Shown: positions 23,331-32,086 of the stretch, piece by piece
How positions within the stretch are numbered: position 1 is the stretch's first letter
Layout of the letters: every line of letters starts with the position of its first letter
Source of the DNA: Spirochaetota bacterium
GTDB taxonomy: Bacteria; Spirochaetota; Spirochaetia; Treponematales; Rectinemataceae
Assembly (NCBI GenBank): GCA_029265255.1
Contig: JAJUJQ010000002.1
Coordinates: 1-64,000 of the forward strand
Direction: 5' to 3'
DNA: 64,000 nucleotides
Translations under genes and position numbers: made by a program
Notes under the pieces: generated by a model
What the model was told of the DNA's origin: nothing
Seen by the model: only the letters and a program-made list of their open reading frames with translations
Database searches by the model: none

Positions 23331-24184
23331 GCGCGTTCTTTCTCCTTCCCTTCGTTCCAGAATCGGTCCATGAGTTCCATGTGCTCTGGGGAAAGCGGCA
23401 GTGTATGTTCTTTCATGCGAGCTTCCACATACCGGAAGCGGCGCGCGAATTTTTCATTAGTTCGGTGCAGGGCGATAGAAGGATCGACGCCATACAGCCG
23501 AGCGGCATTGATGACGGCAAAGAGGAGGTCTCCGAATTCTTCCTCAAGCGCGTCCAAATTCGAGGTCGCATGAGCGCTTCGGAGTTCCGCCATCTCTTCC
23601 TCGACCTTTGGCCAGATGTCATCTCGTTTCTGCCAGTCAAAGCCTGCCTTGGCGGCTTTTTTTTGAAGCTTGTAAGCCTTTTCGAGCGGTGGGAGATGAC
23701 GATGGACCTCATCTAGGATCGAATCTCTTCGGCGGCGCCCCTCCACTTTCTCCTTTATTTCGTTCCACTGTTGTACAACCTGCTCTGGGCTGTCTATTTC
23801 GGCTTCGCCAAAGACATGCGGATGGCGCCGGATAAGTTTCGAGGCGCTTTCCAACAGCGCATCGGACACGGTGTACCGGCCTTCCTGTTCGTTCATATAC
23901 CCCACCATCGAGGCGAGCAGAAAGAGATCGCCGGTTTCCTCTTTCATATGCGCGCTGTCGTTTTCGGTGACGGCTTCGGCAAGCTCGTAGGCTTCTTCGA
24001 TGATGTTTCCCCTGATGCTGGACGGAGTCTGGGCGCGATCCCAAGGGCAGCCATCAGGAGCCCTGAGTCGGGCAACCACGGTAAAGAAGAGCTTGAAGGA
24101 TTCTGCGGCCTTTTCTGCCTTGGCGAGAATGGCGGCAGCATCCTGTCCAGCGATCGATTCGGGCGTGACCTGTGGAATCTCCAT
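23327..24184 (-). CDS. mazG: Nucleoside triphosphate pyrophosphohydrolase MazG
   Basis: MazG hydrolyses (deoxy)NTPs to NMPs and pyrophosphate, cleaning the nucleotide pool. The protein is about 285 aa with two MazG domains. The first has LRAPDGCPWDRAQTPSSI and EEAYELAEAV..EETGDLF. The second has LEKAYKLQKKAAKAGFDW and EEEMAELRSA..EEFGDLLFAVIN with the metal-binding EExxE/D pattern. ATG 24184 is preferred because GAGGT precedes it and the protein then begins just before the conserved region. The frame is open to a TTG at 24256 overlapping the upstream regulator. Confidence 0.93.
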   Translation of the reverse strand: MEIPQVTPESIAGQDAAAILAKAEKAAESFKLFFTVVARLRAPDGCPWDRAQTPSSIRGNIIEEAYELAEAVTENDSAHMKEETGDLFLLASMVGYMNEQEGRYTVSDALLESASKLIRRHPHVFGEAEIDSPEQVVQQWNEIKEKVEGRRRRDSILDEVHRHLPPLEKAYKLQKKAAKAGFDWQKRDDIWPKVEEEMAELRSAHATSNLDALEEEFGDLLFAVINAARLYGVDPSIALHRTNEKFARRFRYVEARMKEHTLPLSPEHMELMDRFWNEGKEKERA

Positions 24185-24236
24185 AGCTACCTCGTGGTGT
24201 GGGAAAAGAAGCGGCACAGCGGCTACACTGCTGGCT

Positions 24237-25025
24237 TCATGCATCGATAATATCAAAATCCGAGAGGATTGACAGCAGTCCGGCCTTATCGCTCACATGA
24301 AATTTGTCGTATATGTGCGCGAAAGTATTCCGAATGGTAGATTCGCTGACATGGTGCTGAAAGGCAATTTCCTTGAATGTGAGCCCTTTCATGAAATCCT
24401 TGAGGTAGGCTTTCTCTTTTTCTGACAGGTTCAGGTCGGCAAGACTGATTCTTTGACGTGGATGGATAACAACGACTTTCCATCTTTCAGCAAGAACCAT
24501 GAGTATGAATAGCAGCAGGACGCTCAAGATCATGATCGGTGTTATAATGCTGAGAAAAAACCGTCCCTTCGATACGCCGATCAGAACCATACTGATTGCG
24601 TAATATAGAAAAACCATGACTGTCTTTTTGGCGGCGTGGGTTTGAAAGAATCCGAGCATCTGCAGCTCGATCACGGCGATGATGAATGATCCCAGGCTGT
24701 AGAAAGAGTCGGGGTTGCCCATCATAATAAATGGGAGAGTGATAAGGAACAGTATTGGCTGAATCCATACAAGCGGTTGTTTGACCGCGGTGACCAGAAT
24801 CGCGATGGCAAAGAATAGCAGACTGATTCTTCTTTCAACAGGATAATAATAGAAATCCGGTTTTCCTTCAAAAAAGAATCGATAGACCGTATAGAAAAGC
24901 AGAAACAGCGATATGACAGAAAAGAAGAGAAAACCGGCTCGGCGAATAAGGCGGTAGGTTCCTTCGTCGTCGTTCTGTGATCCGGAGAGATCCGGCTTCC
25001 CCCTTCCTGCCTTCATCCTGTCCAT
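24237..25025 (-). CDS. Membrane-embedded LuxR-type transcriptional regulator
   Basis: The 262-aa protein has six predicted membrane segments (about 28-52, 66-82, 86-102, 107-126, 134-152, 157-180) followed by a LuxR/GerE helix-turn-helix (about 199-258: LSEKEKAYLKDFMKGLTFKEIAFQHHVSESTIRNTFAHIYDKF). It has no recognisable receiver or sensor domain, so the membrane part itself is the likely sensor of a membrane or envelope signal. GGAGG lies 8 bases before the ATG. The promoter carries an inverted repeat between -35 and -10, a candidate autoregulatory operator. Target genes are unknown; mazG follows directly. Confidence 0.85.
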   Translation of the reverse strand: MDRMKAGRGKPDLSGSQNDDEGTYRLIRRAGFLFFSVISLFLLFYTVYRFFFEGKPDFYYYPVERRISLLFFAIAILVTAVKQPLVWIQPILFLITLPFIMMGNPDSFYSLGSFIIAVIELQMLGFFQTHAAKKTVMVFLYYAISMVLIGVSKGRFFLSIITPIMILSVLLLFILMVLAERWKVVVIHPRQRISLADLNLSEKEKAYLKDFMKGLTFKEIAFQHHVSESTIRNTFAHIYDKFHVSDKAGLLSILSDFDIIDA

Positions 25026-25054
25026 GAATCATTCCTCCCGCGCTTCTGATAACG

Positions 25055-25084
25055 ATTTTAGACGAACGTCTATTATGTTTTCAA
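25055..25084 (-). promoter_or_regulatory. Promoter of the membrane LuxR gene with internal inverted repeat
   Basis: On the minus strand TTGAAA (25079-25084), an 18-base spacer and TAAAAT (25055-25060) form a good promoter. The inverted repeat TAGACG-AA-CGTCTA (25059-25072) sits in the spacer and touches the -10, a position where a bound dimer would control initiation. Confidence 0.55.
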
Positions 25085-25184
25085 GCGAGAATCCTTATTT
25101 GTATGGCATAATAGCATTGTCTGAGAAGCAGACGACGTGATCTTCATAAGCCTCTTTAACAGGGAAAAAGATTCACTAAAAGTT

Positions 25185-25220
25185 GGCGCTTCGGCCGCAA
25201 GGCCGGAGCGCCTATTTTTT
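25185..25220 (-). terminator. Terminator hairpin after the VanZ-like gene
   Basis: GGCGCTTCGGCC pairs with GGCCGGAGCGCC around a GCAA loop, with one mismatch. T-rich runs lie on both sides: six T on the plus strand and AACTTTT on the minus. It follows the VanZ-like stop directly and can act in both directions. Confidence 0.7.
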
Positions 25221-25608
25221 ATTCACGGCTTCCCTGTACACGAAGGTTCAGCAAATAGCATACGACTCTTACGGCCATGATGCCTACGGCGATTCCAACA
25301 AGATCGGCGAGGAAATCTCTAAGGTCATAGTGCCGGCTGGGGGTTACGGACTGCGCGATTTCTGTGAGATAGGCAAACGCGCTTATGGCAAGAAAGGTGG
25401 GAATAAGCGGCGCGTGCAGCTTTTTCCAATGCCGGTACTCGAGGCTGAATACCGCCGTCATAAATCCGAAAAGAATCGCGTGGACGGTTTTGTCGTTCAG
25501 CAGAGAGCGGGAGGGCATTTTTAGAAACAGCGCGGAGGGCAAGAGCAAAATGGTGAGCACCAGCGCGGCGCTCAGGATGGTCCACTTGTAATGTGTAATA
25601 ATCTTCAT
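25219..25608 (-). CDS. VanZ-like family membrane protein
   Basis: The product is 129 aa from ATG 25608, and the frame is open to 25659. Four hydrophobic segments are seen, with VanZ-family polar residues: NDKTVHAILFGFMTA, YLTEIAQSVTPSRHYDLRDFLADLVGIAVG. VanZ in enterococci gives teicoplanin tolerance, but most homologues have no known function. No clear ribosome-binding site marks the start. It stands alone between two terminators. Confidence 0.75.
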   Translation of the reverse strand: MKIITHYKWTILSAALVLTILLLPSALFLKMPSRSLLNDKTVHAILFGFMTAVFSLEYRHWKKLHAPLIPTFLAISAFAYLTEIAQSVTPSRHYDLRDFLADLVGIAVGIMAVRVVCYLLNLRVQGSRE

Positions 25609-25694
25609 CGTATGTGCGCACTGTAAAAGAAAGTGGCCGAGGGGGTCAAGCGTACGCATCGGATGAAGCGGTGTACGCCAGATAAGGGCTCTGG

Positions 25695-25729
25695 GAAAAA
25701 AGAGGGCTGCCCCCTGGGGGACAGCCCTC
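25695..25729 (-). terminator. nifJ terminator
   Basis: GAGGGCTG (25702-25709) pairs with CAGCCCTC (25722-25729), extended by inner CCCC/GGGG. On the minus strand it is followed by TTTTTT (25695-25700). It lies 30 bases after the nifJ stop. Confidence 0.85.
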
Positions 25730-25760
25730 CTGTTGTGATGTGTGTCCGGATACGCTTGGT

Positions 25761-28700
25761 TTAGAATGGCCTGTCTGCCAGATAGCGATATTCCCTGTAT
25801 CGGCGCTCGATCAGGTTGCGCTGCTTCTCCAGCAGGACCTTGGCGCGCTCGGGATTGGCCTGCACAAGGCTTTTGAACCGCACTTCGGCGTACATGTACT
25901 GCTCCAGCTTGCTGAAATCGGGCTCCTTGGAGTCGAGCTGGAAGGGGTTTTTGCCCTCAGCCTTGAGGCGCGGATCATAGCGATAGAGCGGCCATACACC
26001 GCATTCGACCGCGGCTTTCTGCTGATTCATACCCTTCATCATATCGATGCCATGGTTGATGCAGTGCGAATACGCGATGACGACCGATGGGCCGTCGTAG
26101 CTCTCGGCTTCGCGGATAGCCTTGATCGTTTGAGAGAGATTGGCTCCCATGGCGATCTGCGCGACATAGACGTAGCCGTAGCTCATGGCGATCATGCCGA
26201 GGTCTTTTTTAAGAATGTCCTTTCCGGCGGTCGCAAAACGTGCGGTCGCGCCGATGGGCGTGGATTTGGAGGCCTGGCCGCCGGTGTTGGAGTAGACTTC
26301 GGTGTCGAGCACGAGGAGGTTTACGTTCTTGCCGGAAGCGATGACATGGTCGAGACCGCCGAATCCGATGTCGTATGCCCAGCCATCACCACCAAAGACC
26401 CACACGGAGCGCCGAATCAGCGCTTCGGCGACATTCTCGAGCTCCTTGGCCCAGGGTTCGGGGCGGCCAGCGAGGGCTTTTTTCAAAGCGGCAACATCGG
26501 CACGCTGGGCTTCGATCTGAGCATCGTCGGTCTGGGCATTGCCGAGGAGTCGGTCGGCCAGATCGGCTGGGACTCCTTTGCCTTTCGCCTCTGCGAGCAA
26601 TTCGCGGGCGTATTCGGTCTGCTTGTCCGCGGTCAGGCGCATTCCATATCCAAACTCGGCAGCGTCCTCAAAGAGGCTGTTGGACCAGGCCGGGCCTCGT
26701 CCGTCAGCGCGCTTCGCGTAGGGGGTAGTGGGCAAGTTGCCGCCGTAAATCGAAGAGCAGCCGGTCGCGTTGGCGATAACCGCGCGGTCTCCGTACAACT
26801 GGCTGATCAGCTTGACATAGGGAGTTTCACCGCAGCCGGCGCAAGCGCCAGAGAATTCGAAGAGCGGTCGCTTCATGGCGATGCCCTTGGGCAGATTGAG
26901 GTTGAGCGCAGAAGCTGGGGTCTCGGGAATTGAAAGGAAGAATTCCCAGTTGGCGCGTTCAGTCTCGCGCAGTTCGAGCTGCGGACCGAAGTTGAGGGCT
27001 TTGCGCTCGGGGTTGGTCTTGTCCTTGGCAGGGCAGATATTGATGCAGGCGCCGCAGCCGGTGCAGTCTTCAGGGGAAACCTGCACGGTCACTTTCATGC
27101 CGGCGAGCTCCTTGCCCTTTCCATCTGCGCTCTTGAAGGTGGCAGGGGCCTTGGCGAGAAGAGCCGGATCATACGCCTTCATACGAATAACCGCGTGGGG
27201 GCATACCATGGAGCAATTGCCGCACTGGATGCAGAGATCGGTTTCCCAGACCGGAATTTTCTCGGCGATGTTGCGCTTTTCGTACTGGGTGGTCGCGGTG
27301 GGGAAGGTTCCATCGAGTGGGAGCTTGCTGACGGGGAGCTTTTCGCCCTTTGCCGCGATGATCGGACCGAGGGTTTCGCGGACAAACTCGGGCGCATTGG
27401 CAGGAACCGGGCTCAGCATGTGTCTGCTGCTGTTGGCCTTGCCTATCTTCACCTCGCGGGTCGCGTTAAGGGCGAGGTCGATGGCGTCCAGGTTCTTCTG
27501 GACGATATCGGCGCCTTTGCGCAAATAGGTTTTTTCGGTGTATTTCTTGATCAGATCGACAGCCTGCTCTTCAGGAAGAACACCGGAAATCTTGAAGAAG
27601 GCGGTCTGCATGATGGTGTTGATGCGGGTGCCCATACCTGCCTTTTCGGCGATGTTCATTGCATCGATGACATAGAAACGAACCTTCTTGTCGATGATCT
27701 GTTTCTGCACTTCGTACGGCAGGTTGTCCCAGACTTCCTCGGCGGAATAGGGGCTGTTCAGCAGGAATGTGCCGCCTTCCTTGATGTTTGCCAGCATGTC
27801 GATCTTCTCGAGGAAGCTGAACTTGTGGCAGGCAAGGAAATCAGCTTTGGTGATGAGATAGGGTTTTTTAATCTGCTTCGGGCCGAAGCGGAGATGGCTG
27901 ATGGTATAGGTGCCGGCTTTCTTGGAGTCGTACACGAAATAGCCCTGCGCAGAGAAGTCGGTCTCGTCGCCGATGATCTTGATGGAGTTCTTGTTAGCGC
28001 CGACGGTCCCATCAGAGCCGAGCCCATAGAAGAGGCACTGCACGACGCCTTCGGAAGGCAGATGGAATGATTCGTCATAGGAAAGGCTGGTAAAGCTTAC
28101 GTCGTCCACGATGCCGACGGTAAAGTGATTTTTTGGTTCGGCAGCCTTGAGATTGTCGAATACAGCCTTGACCATTGCGGGGGTAAACTCATAGGAGCCG
28201 AGACCATAGCGGCCGCCGACAACGGTTGGCCAGGTTTTGAAGGGAGATTTGCCGCTTCCCATCGCCTCGCCGATGGCGGTCCGGACATCTTCGTAGAGCG
28301 GCTCACCGATTGCGCCTGGTTCTTTGGTGCGGTCGAGCACCGCGATGGATTTGACCGTCGCGGGCAGCGCGGCGATGAAATGCTTGACGGAGAAGGGGCG
28401 ATAGAGGTGTACCTTGAGGACGCCAACCTTTTCGCCCTGCTTTGCGAGGTATGCCGCAGTCTCCTCAGCGGTATCGGCACCGGATCCCATGAGAACGATT
28501 ACCCGCTCGGCATCAGGGGCTCCGATATATTCAAACAGCCCGTACTTCCGGCCAGTGAGGGCTGCAAACTGCGCCATGGTTTCCTCGACGATGGAGGGAA
28601 CCGCTTCATACAGCAGGTTTGTAGCTTCGCGACCCTGGAAGTAGACGTCGGGGTTCTGGCTTGTGCCGCGTATTTCGGGATGTTCGGGATTGAGGCCTCG

Positions 28701-29321
28701 AGCGCGATGTTCACGGACCTTGTCCTCGGGAATCATGGCCCGCATGACTTCGTACGAAAGCTCTTCGACCTTGGCGACTTCATGTGAAGTGCGGAATCCG
28801 TCGAAGAAGTGCAAGAAGGGTACGCGCGCCTTGAGCGTGGCAGCATGGGCAATAAGCGCTAGGTCCATGACTTCCTGGACATTATTGGATGCAAGGAGCG
28901 CCCATCCAGTCTGGCGGGTCGCCATGACGTCCTGATGGTCGCCAAAAATGGACAGCGCGTGGGCAGCGACGGCGCGGGCAGCGATGTGGAACACGGTGGG
29001 GGTCGCTTCACCTGCGATCTTGTACATGTTCGGGATCATGAGGAGCAGACCCTGCGACGCGGTAAAGGTTGTGGAAAGAGCCCCCGTGGTGAGTGCACCA
29101 TGCACTGCTCCTGCAGCTCCCGCCTCGGACTGCATTTCGACGACCTGGGGAAGGGTTCCCCAGATGTTTTTCCTGCCCATGGCGGAGAATTCGTCGGAAA
29201 GTTCGCCCATTGGGGAGGACGGCGTAATGGGATAGATCGCGATAACGTCGGAGCACGCGTGTGCAACATGTGCCGCTGCAGCGTTCCCGTCGATCATGAC
29301 CATGTTTTTGGGTTCTGCCAT
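25761..29321 (-). CDS. nifJ: Pyruvate:ferredoxin (flavodoxin) oxidoreductase
   Basis: The enzyme converts pyruvate and CoA to acetyl-CoA and CO2 while reducing ferredoxin, the central step of anaerobic pyruvate catabolism. The single-chain 1186-aa protein has the family order. The domain with YPITPSSPMGE is at the N-terminus, and the gamma domain comes near 420-630. Two [4Fe-4S] motifs lie at about 690-770 (CIQCGNCSMVCP and CTGCGACINICP). The TPP domain has CAGCGETPYVKL and GDGWAYDIGFGGLDH...NTGGQ. ATG 29321 (MAEPKNMVMIDGNAAAA) is preferred to 29378, with AGAGG upstream. Promoter and terminator are both visible, so it is monocistronic. Confidence 0.97.
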   Translation of the reverse strand: MAEPKNMVMIDGNAAAAHVAHACSDVIAIYPITPSSPMGELSDEFSAMGRKNIWGTLPQVVEMQSEAGAAGAVHGALTTGALSTTFTASQGLLLMIPNMYKIAGEATPTVFHIAARAVAAHALSIFGDHQDVMATRQTGWALLASNNVQEVMDLALIAHAATLKARVPFLHFFDGFRTSHEVAKVEELSYEVMRAMIPEDKVREHRARGLNPEHPEIRGTSQNPDVYFQGREATNLLYEAVPSIVEETMAQFAALTGRKYGLFEYIGAPDAERVIVLMGSGADTAEETAAYLAKQGEKVGVLKVHLYRPFSVKHFIAALPATVKSIAVLDRTKEPGAIGEPLYEDVRTAIGEAMGSGKSPFKTWPTVVGGRYGLGSYEFTPAMVKAVFDNLKAAEPKNHFTVGIVDDVSFTSLSYDESFHLPSEGVVQCLFYGLGSDGTVGANKNSIKIIGDETDFSAQGYFVYDSKKAGTYTISHLRFGPKQIKKPYLITKADFLACHKFSFLEKIDMLANIKEGGTFLLNSPYSAEEVWDNLPYEVQKQIIDKKVRFYVIDAMNIAEKAGMGTRINTIMQTAFFKISGVLPEEQAVDLIKKYTEKTYLRKGADIVQKNLDAIDLALNATREVKIGKANSSRHMLSPVPANAPEFVRETLGPIIAAKGEKLPVSKLPLDGTFPTATTQYEKRNIAEKIPVWETDLCIQCGNCSMVCPHAVIRMKAYDPALLAKAPATFKSADGKGKELAGMKVTVQVSPEDCTGCGACINICPAKDKTNPERKALNFGPQLELRETERANWEFFLSIPETPASALNLNLPKGIAMKRPLFEFSGACAGCGETPYVKLISQLYGDRAVIANATGCSSIYGGNLPTTPYAKRADGRGPAWSNSLFEDAAEFGYGMRLTADKQTEYARELLAEAKGKGVPADLADRLLGNAQTDDAQIEAQRADVAALKKALAGRPEPWAKELENVAEALIRRSVWVFGGDGWAYDIGFGGLDHVIASGKNVNLLVLDTEVYSNTGGQASKSTPIGATARFATAGKDILKKDLGMIAMSYGYVYVAQIAMGANLSQTIKAIREAESYDGPSVVIAYSHCINHGIDMMKGMNQQKAAVECGVWPLYRYDPRLKAEGKNPFQLDSKEPDFSKLEQYMYAEVRFKSLVQANPERAKVLLEKQRNLIERRYREYRYLADRPF

Positions 29322-29381
29322 TGTGGTAATCCTCTGGAAAATTGGATATTGAGAGAGCGGCCTGCGGAATAGGCCCATGAC

Positions 29382-29410
29382 ATCCTACAACTCTTTTTCG
29401 GATATTTCAA
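29382..29410 (-). promoter_or_regulatory. nifJ promoter
   Basis: TTGAAA (29405-29410), a 17-base spacer and TAGGAT (29382-29387) on the minus strand predict a start near 29375. The leader would be about 50 bases. Confidence 0.55.
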
Positions 29411-29542
29411 TAGCGACAGGGAGCCGGGCCTGGGGGAATTCTTTGAAAATTCATGATTCTTGCATTTTCATGTAGCACAAGCTCCAGGCGCAAGGCTTGA
29501 CCGTCGGAGACGGACTGCATACAACAGGGGTGGAGGAAGCCA

Positions 29543-30286
29543 ATGAATCCAAGTCGCTGGCAGCAGGAAGGTTTTCCGATCCTCTGGAACTGGAGCCAGA
29601 GCTGCTTTGCGGAGCTCTTCGCTGAATCTGAAATGCCATGGGACATCCTTCGTTTGCTCGACCGATATCTGGACTCTATGCTTGGCTCCCATGAAGGAGA
29701 TATCCGTTCTCCGGTTCCTCAGGGCGCTCATATAGAAGGAAGAGTGTTCATCGATCAAGGATGCAGAATAGAGGCGGGGGCGTATATTCGAGGGCCTGCA
29801 TGGATTGGAGCGGGATGTGAGATACGGGCACATTGCTATCTGCGTGGAGGAGTGTTGGTCGCGCCGCGAGCGGTACTGGGACATGCCAGCGAGTTCAAGC
29901 AGTGTGTGCTTATGGAGGACGCGCAAGCGCCACATTTCAATTACGTAGGCGATTCTGTCTTAGGGATCCATGCGCATATCGGCGCCGGAGTCATATGTTC
30001 GAATTTTCGTCTGGATGGCAGGGCAGTAAAGGTACGGCTGCCTGCTTGGGATGGCGCGAGGATCTCAGGGGCAGAGGAATCGCGGGCTGAGGAATCCGCT
30101 GAGCCACGTATGATCGAAACAGGGTTGGCCAAGTTTGGGGCTCTTCTGGGAGATCACTGTGAGGTCGGTTGCAACTGTGTGCTCAACCCGGGAACGATTC
30201 TAGGTGAATCGAGCGTAGTACTGCCTCTCACCGAGGTCAGAGGGACCTGGTTGGCGCACAGCCGTCTTCCCCTAACGCGCTGCTGA
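29543..30286 (+). CDS. Left-handed beta-helix (hexapeptide repeat) protein, GlmU C-terminal-like
   Basis: The 247-aa protein has hexapeptide repeats through residues about 60-150 and 190-235 (IEGRVFIDQGCRIEAGAYIRGPAWIGAGCEIRAHCYLRGGVLVAPRAVLGHASEFKQ). HFNYVGDSVLGIHAHIGAGVICSN resembles the acyltransferase half of GlmU. There is no nucleotidyltransferase (GxG...K) domain, so it may be an acyltransferase or a regulator of sugar-nucleotide metabolism. A possible promoter is TTGAAA (29443-29448), 17 bases, TTTCAT. Its 3' end overlaps the convergent phosphorylase by 50 bases. Confidence 0.7.
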   Translation: MNPSRWQQEGFPILWNWSQSCFAELFAESEMPWDILRLLDRYLDSMLGSHEGDIRSPVPQGAHIEGRVFIDQGCRIEAGAYIRGPAWIGAGCEIRAHCYLRGGVLVAPRAVLGHASEFKQCVLMEDAQAPHFNYVGDSVLGIHAHIGAGVICSNFRLDGRAVKVRLPAWDGARISGAEESRAEESAEPRMIETGLAKFGALLGDHCEVGCNCVLNPGTILGESSVVLPLTEVRGTWLAHSRLPLTRC

Positions 30287-31073
30287 GGGCAGATACTGCG
30301 ACTCTGAAGAGGAGTTCGAGGCTCTCGCGCGTGGTGTCGGCGTGGAATTCAGGCTTCCATTCGAGATAGGCGAGGGTATCGGACACTGAAAAACAGGCGG
30401 CGATGCGCACCCCGCGATACCTGGCTACTGAAAACAGCGCCGCTGCCTCCATTTCGACGACCAGCGCGCCCATGTCTTGAAAATGCCTGACCTCTTCGGG
30501 TGTTTCGCGATAGATCGCGTCAGTGGTCCAGGCGGGCCCTTTGCGATAGGGCAATCCGCAGGCGTCCAGTGAAGCCTGAAGTCGTGCGGTGAGGCAGGCG
30601 TCCGGTTCCGCAGGGATGTGGTGAGGAAGGTAATGGTGTGAGGTGCCTTCGTCGCGAAAGGCGCGGTCACAGAGCACGAGGGAGCCGGGTGGAATGTCCT
30701 TGGTGAGAGATCCGGCTGTGCCCATTGATATGAAATCCTTTACTCCCCAGGCAATCAGCTCCTCCAGCATGACGGCGGCGGCAGGAGCCCCAATGCCAAA
30801 ATTCGAAGCGATGGCAAGCCGGGGGCTGGCAGAGGACTCGGTGTGCTCGAGCTCGATGTAGTGGATCCACTGGCCAAAATAGCCTCGCGCCCGCTCTGTC
30901 GGGAAGGCGGTGACTGCATAATCGAACAGGCTTTTTTGATAGCAGAGAATGACAGCTGCCGGAGGGGGACGGTGCGAAAGATGCAGGCCGATTTTCTCGA
31001 GATAGCGCAGAAAATCGTGGGGGCGGAACAAGGCATCCAACGCGTGTTTATCAGACTTGATTGGAACGCTCAT
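30237..31073 (-). CDS. Nucleoside phosphorylase (PNP/UDP family, uridine phosphorylase-like)
   Basis: The 278-aa protein has the PNP_UDP_1 signatures: SNFGIGAPAAAVMLEELIAWGVKDFISMGTAGSL in the middle, and VVEMEAAALFSVARYRGVRIAACFSVSDTL near the C-terminus, where the Met-Glu-Ala segment binds the ribose. It splits nucleosides with phosphate to a base and ribose-1-phosphate. The long N-terminal part (FRPHDFLRYLEKIG) resembles uridine phosphorylase-like members more than DeoD. It fits the nucleoside transport and salvage genes at 35-42 kb. Confidence 0.8.
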   Translation of the reverse strand: MSVPIKSDKHALDALFRPHDFLRYLEKIGLHLSHRPPPAAVILCYQKSLFDYAVTAFPTERARGYFGQWIHYIELEHTESSASPRLAIASNFGIGAPAAAVMLEELIAWGVKDFISMGTAGSLTKDIPPGSLVLCDRAFRDEGTSHHYLPHHIPAEPDACLTARLQASLDACGLPYRKGPAWTTDAIYRETPEEVRHFQDMGALVVEMEAAALFSVARYRGVRIAACFSVSDTLAYLEWKPEFHADTTRESLELLFRVAVSALSSALGEDGCAPTRSL

Positions 31074-31219
31074 AGCGCTTCATTCTAGCACGGATGGGAT
31101 TGACTGTCGCCTGCGCCATGGAGGCGGTCTGCCACCCGGCTGTTGGAATAGGCCGCTTCCGCGTTATCCAGCATGGACAAAACCGCGAAGTCAGGCTTAC
31201 AATACAGCGGGAGTTTTGG

Positions 31220-32086
31220 ATGTACGGAACACATCGTATTATAAAGAAAACCCAACTTTCCGAAGAGGTCTTTCGCATTGAGGTGGAAGCGCCGCTTGTC
31301 GCGCGCGAGCGGAAAGCCGGCCAGTTCGTCATCGTCCAGTATGACGACGAATATTCCGAACGGATTCCGCTCACCATTGCCGACGCGGATCCCATTCGCG
31401 GTACAGTGACGCTCATCTTTCAGACTGTCGGAGCGAGCACGCACCGGCTCGCGCTCAGAAATCCTGGAGACGAAATCATCGTGCTTGGGCCTCTCGGCAA
31501 CCCAACTCACATCGAAAAGTACGGTTGGGCGGTATGCGTGGGCGGAGGCATCGGACTTGCGCCGCTCTATCCTATCGCGAAAGCGCTCAAGGAGGCAGGC
31601 AACCGGGTAACTGTAATTTCCGGCGCGCGCACCAGAGATCTGCTTATCATGCAGGAAGAGCTTGCCGCCATCGCCGATGAACACATTGTGGTCACCGATG
31701 ACGGTTCATTCGGGCGTAAGGCCCTTGTCACAGAACCGCTCAGGGAGCTCTGCCAGCGAGCGCCGCTGCCCGACATCGCTGTAGCGATCGGCCCTCCCAT
31801 CATGATGAAGTTCTGCGCAGAAACAACCAGGCCATTTGGTGTCCATACCCTGGTATCGCTCAATACCATCATGATTGACGGAACAGGCATGTGTGGCGGA
31901 TGCCGCGTTGCCGTGGACGGCAAAGTGAAATTCGTCTGCGTCGATGGTCCGGAATTCGACGGCCACAAAGTCGACTGGGACAGCATGTTGACGAGGCTTG
32001 GCGCCTACAAAGATCAGGAAAAGGAAGCGCATGACCGCTGTCACCTCGAGCTGCAGCTTGCCGCGCTTCGGGAGTCTGCACAATGA
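31220..32086 (+). CDS. Ferredoxin:NADP+ oxidoreductase/transhydrogenase subunit NfnA-like
   Basis: The product is 288 aa from ATG 31220, with GGGAG upstream. It has an FAD domain (RKAGQFVIVQYDDEYSERIPLTIAD), an NAD(P)-binding part (VCVGGGIGLAPLYPIAKALKEAG) and a C-terminal [2Fe-2S] motif (GTGMCGGCRVAVDGKVKFVCVDGPEFDG). This is the layout of NfnA and of the sulfide dehydrogenase/GltB-like flavoprotein family. With NfnB it is expected to couple NADH, NADPH and reduced ferredoxin. The frame is open to 31094, but the extra residues do not resemble the family. Confidence 0.87.
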   Translation: MYGTHRIIKKTQLSEEVFRIEVEAPLVARERKAGQFVIVQYDDEYSERIPLTIADADPIRGTVTLIFQTVGASTHRLALRNPGDEIIVLGPLGNPTHIEKYGWAVCVGGGIGLAPLYPIAKALKEAGNRVTVISGARTRDLLIMQEELAAIADEHIVVTDDGSFGRKALVTEPLRELCQRAPLPDIAVAIGPPIMMKFCAETTRPFGVHTLVSLNTIMIDGTGMCGGCRVAVDGKVKFVCVDGPEFDGHKVDWDSMLTRLGAYKDQEKEAHDRCHLELQLAALRESAQ

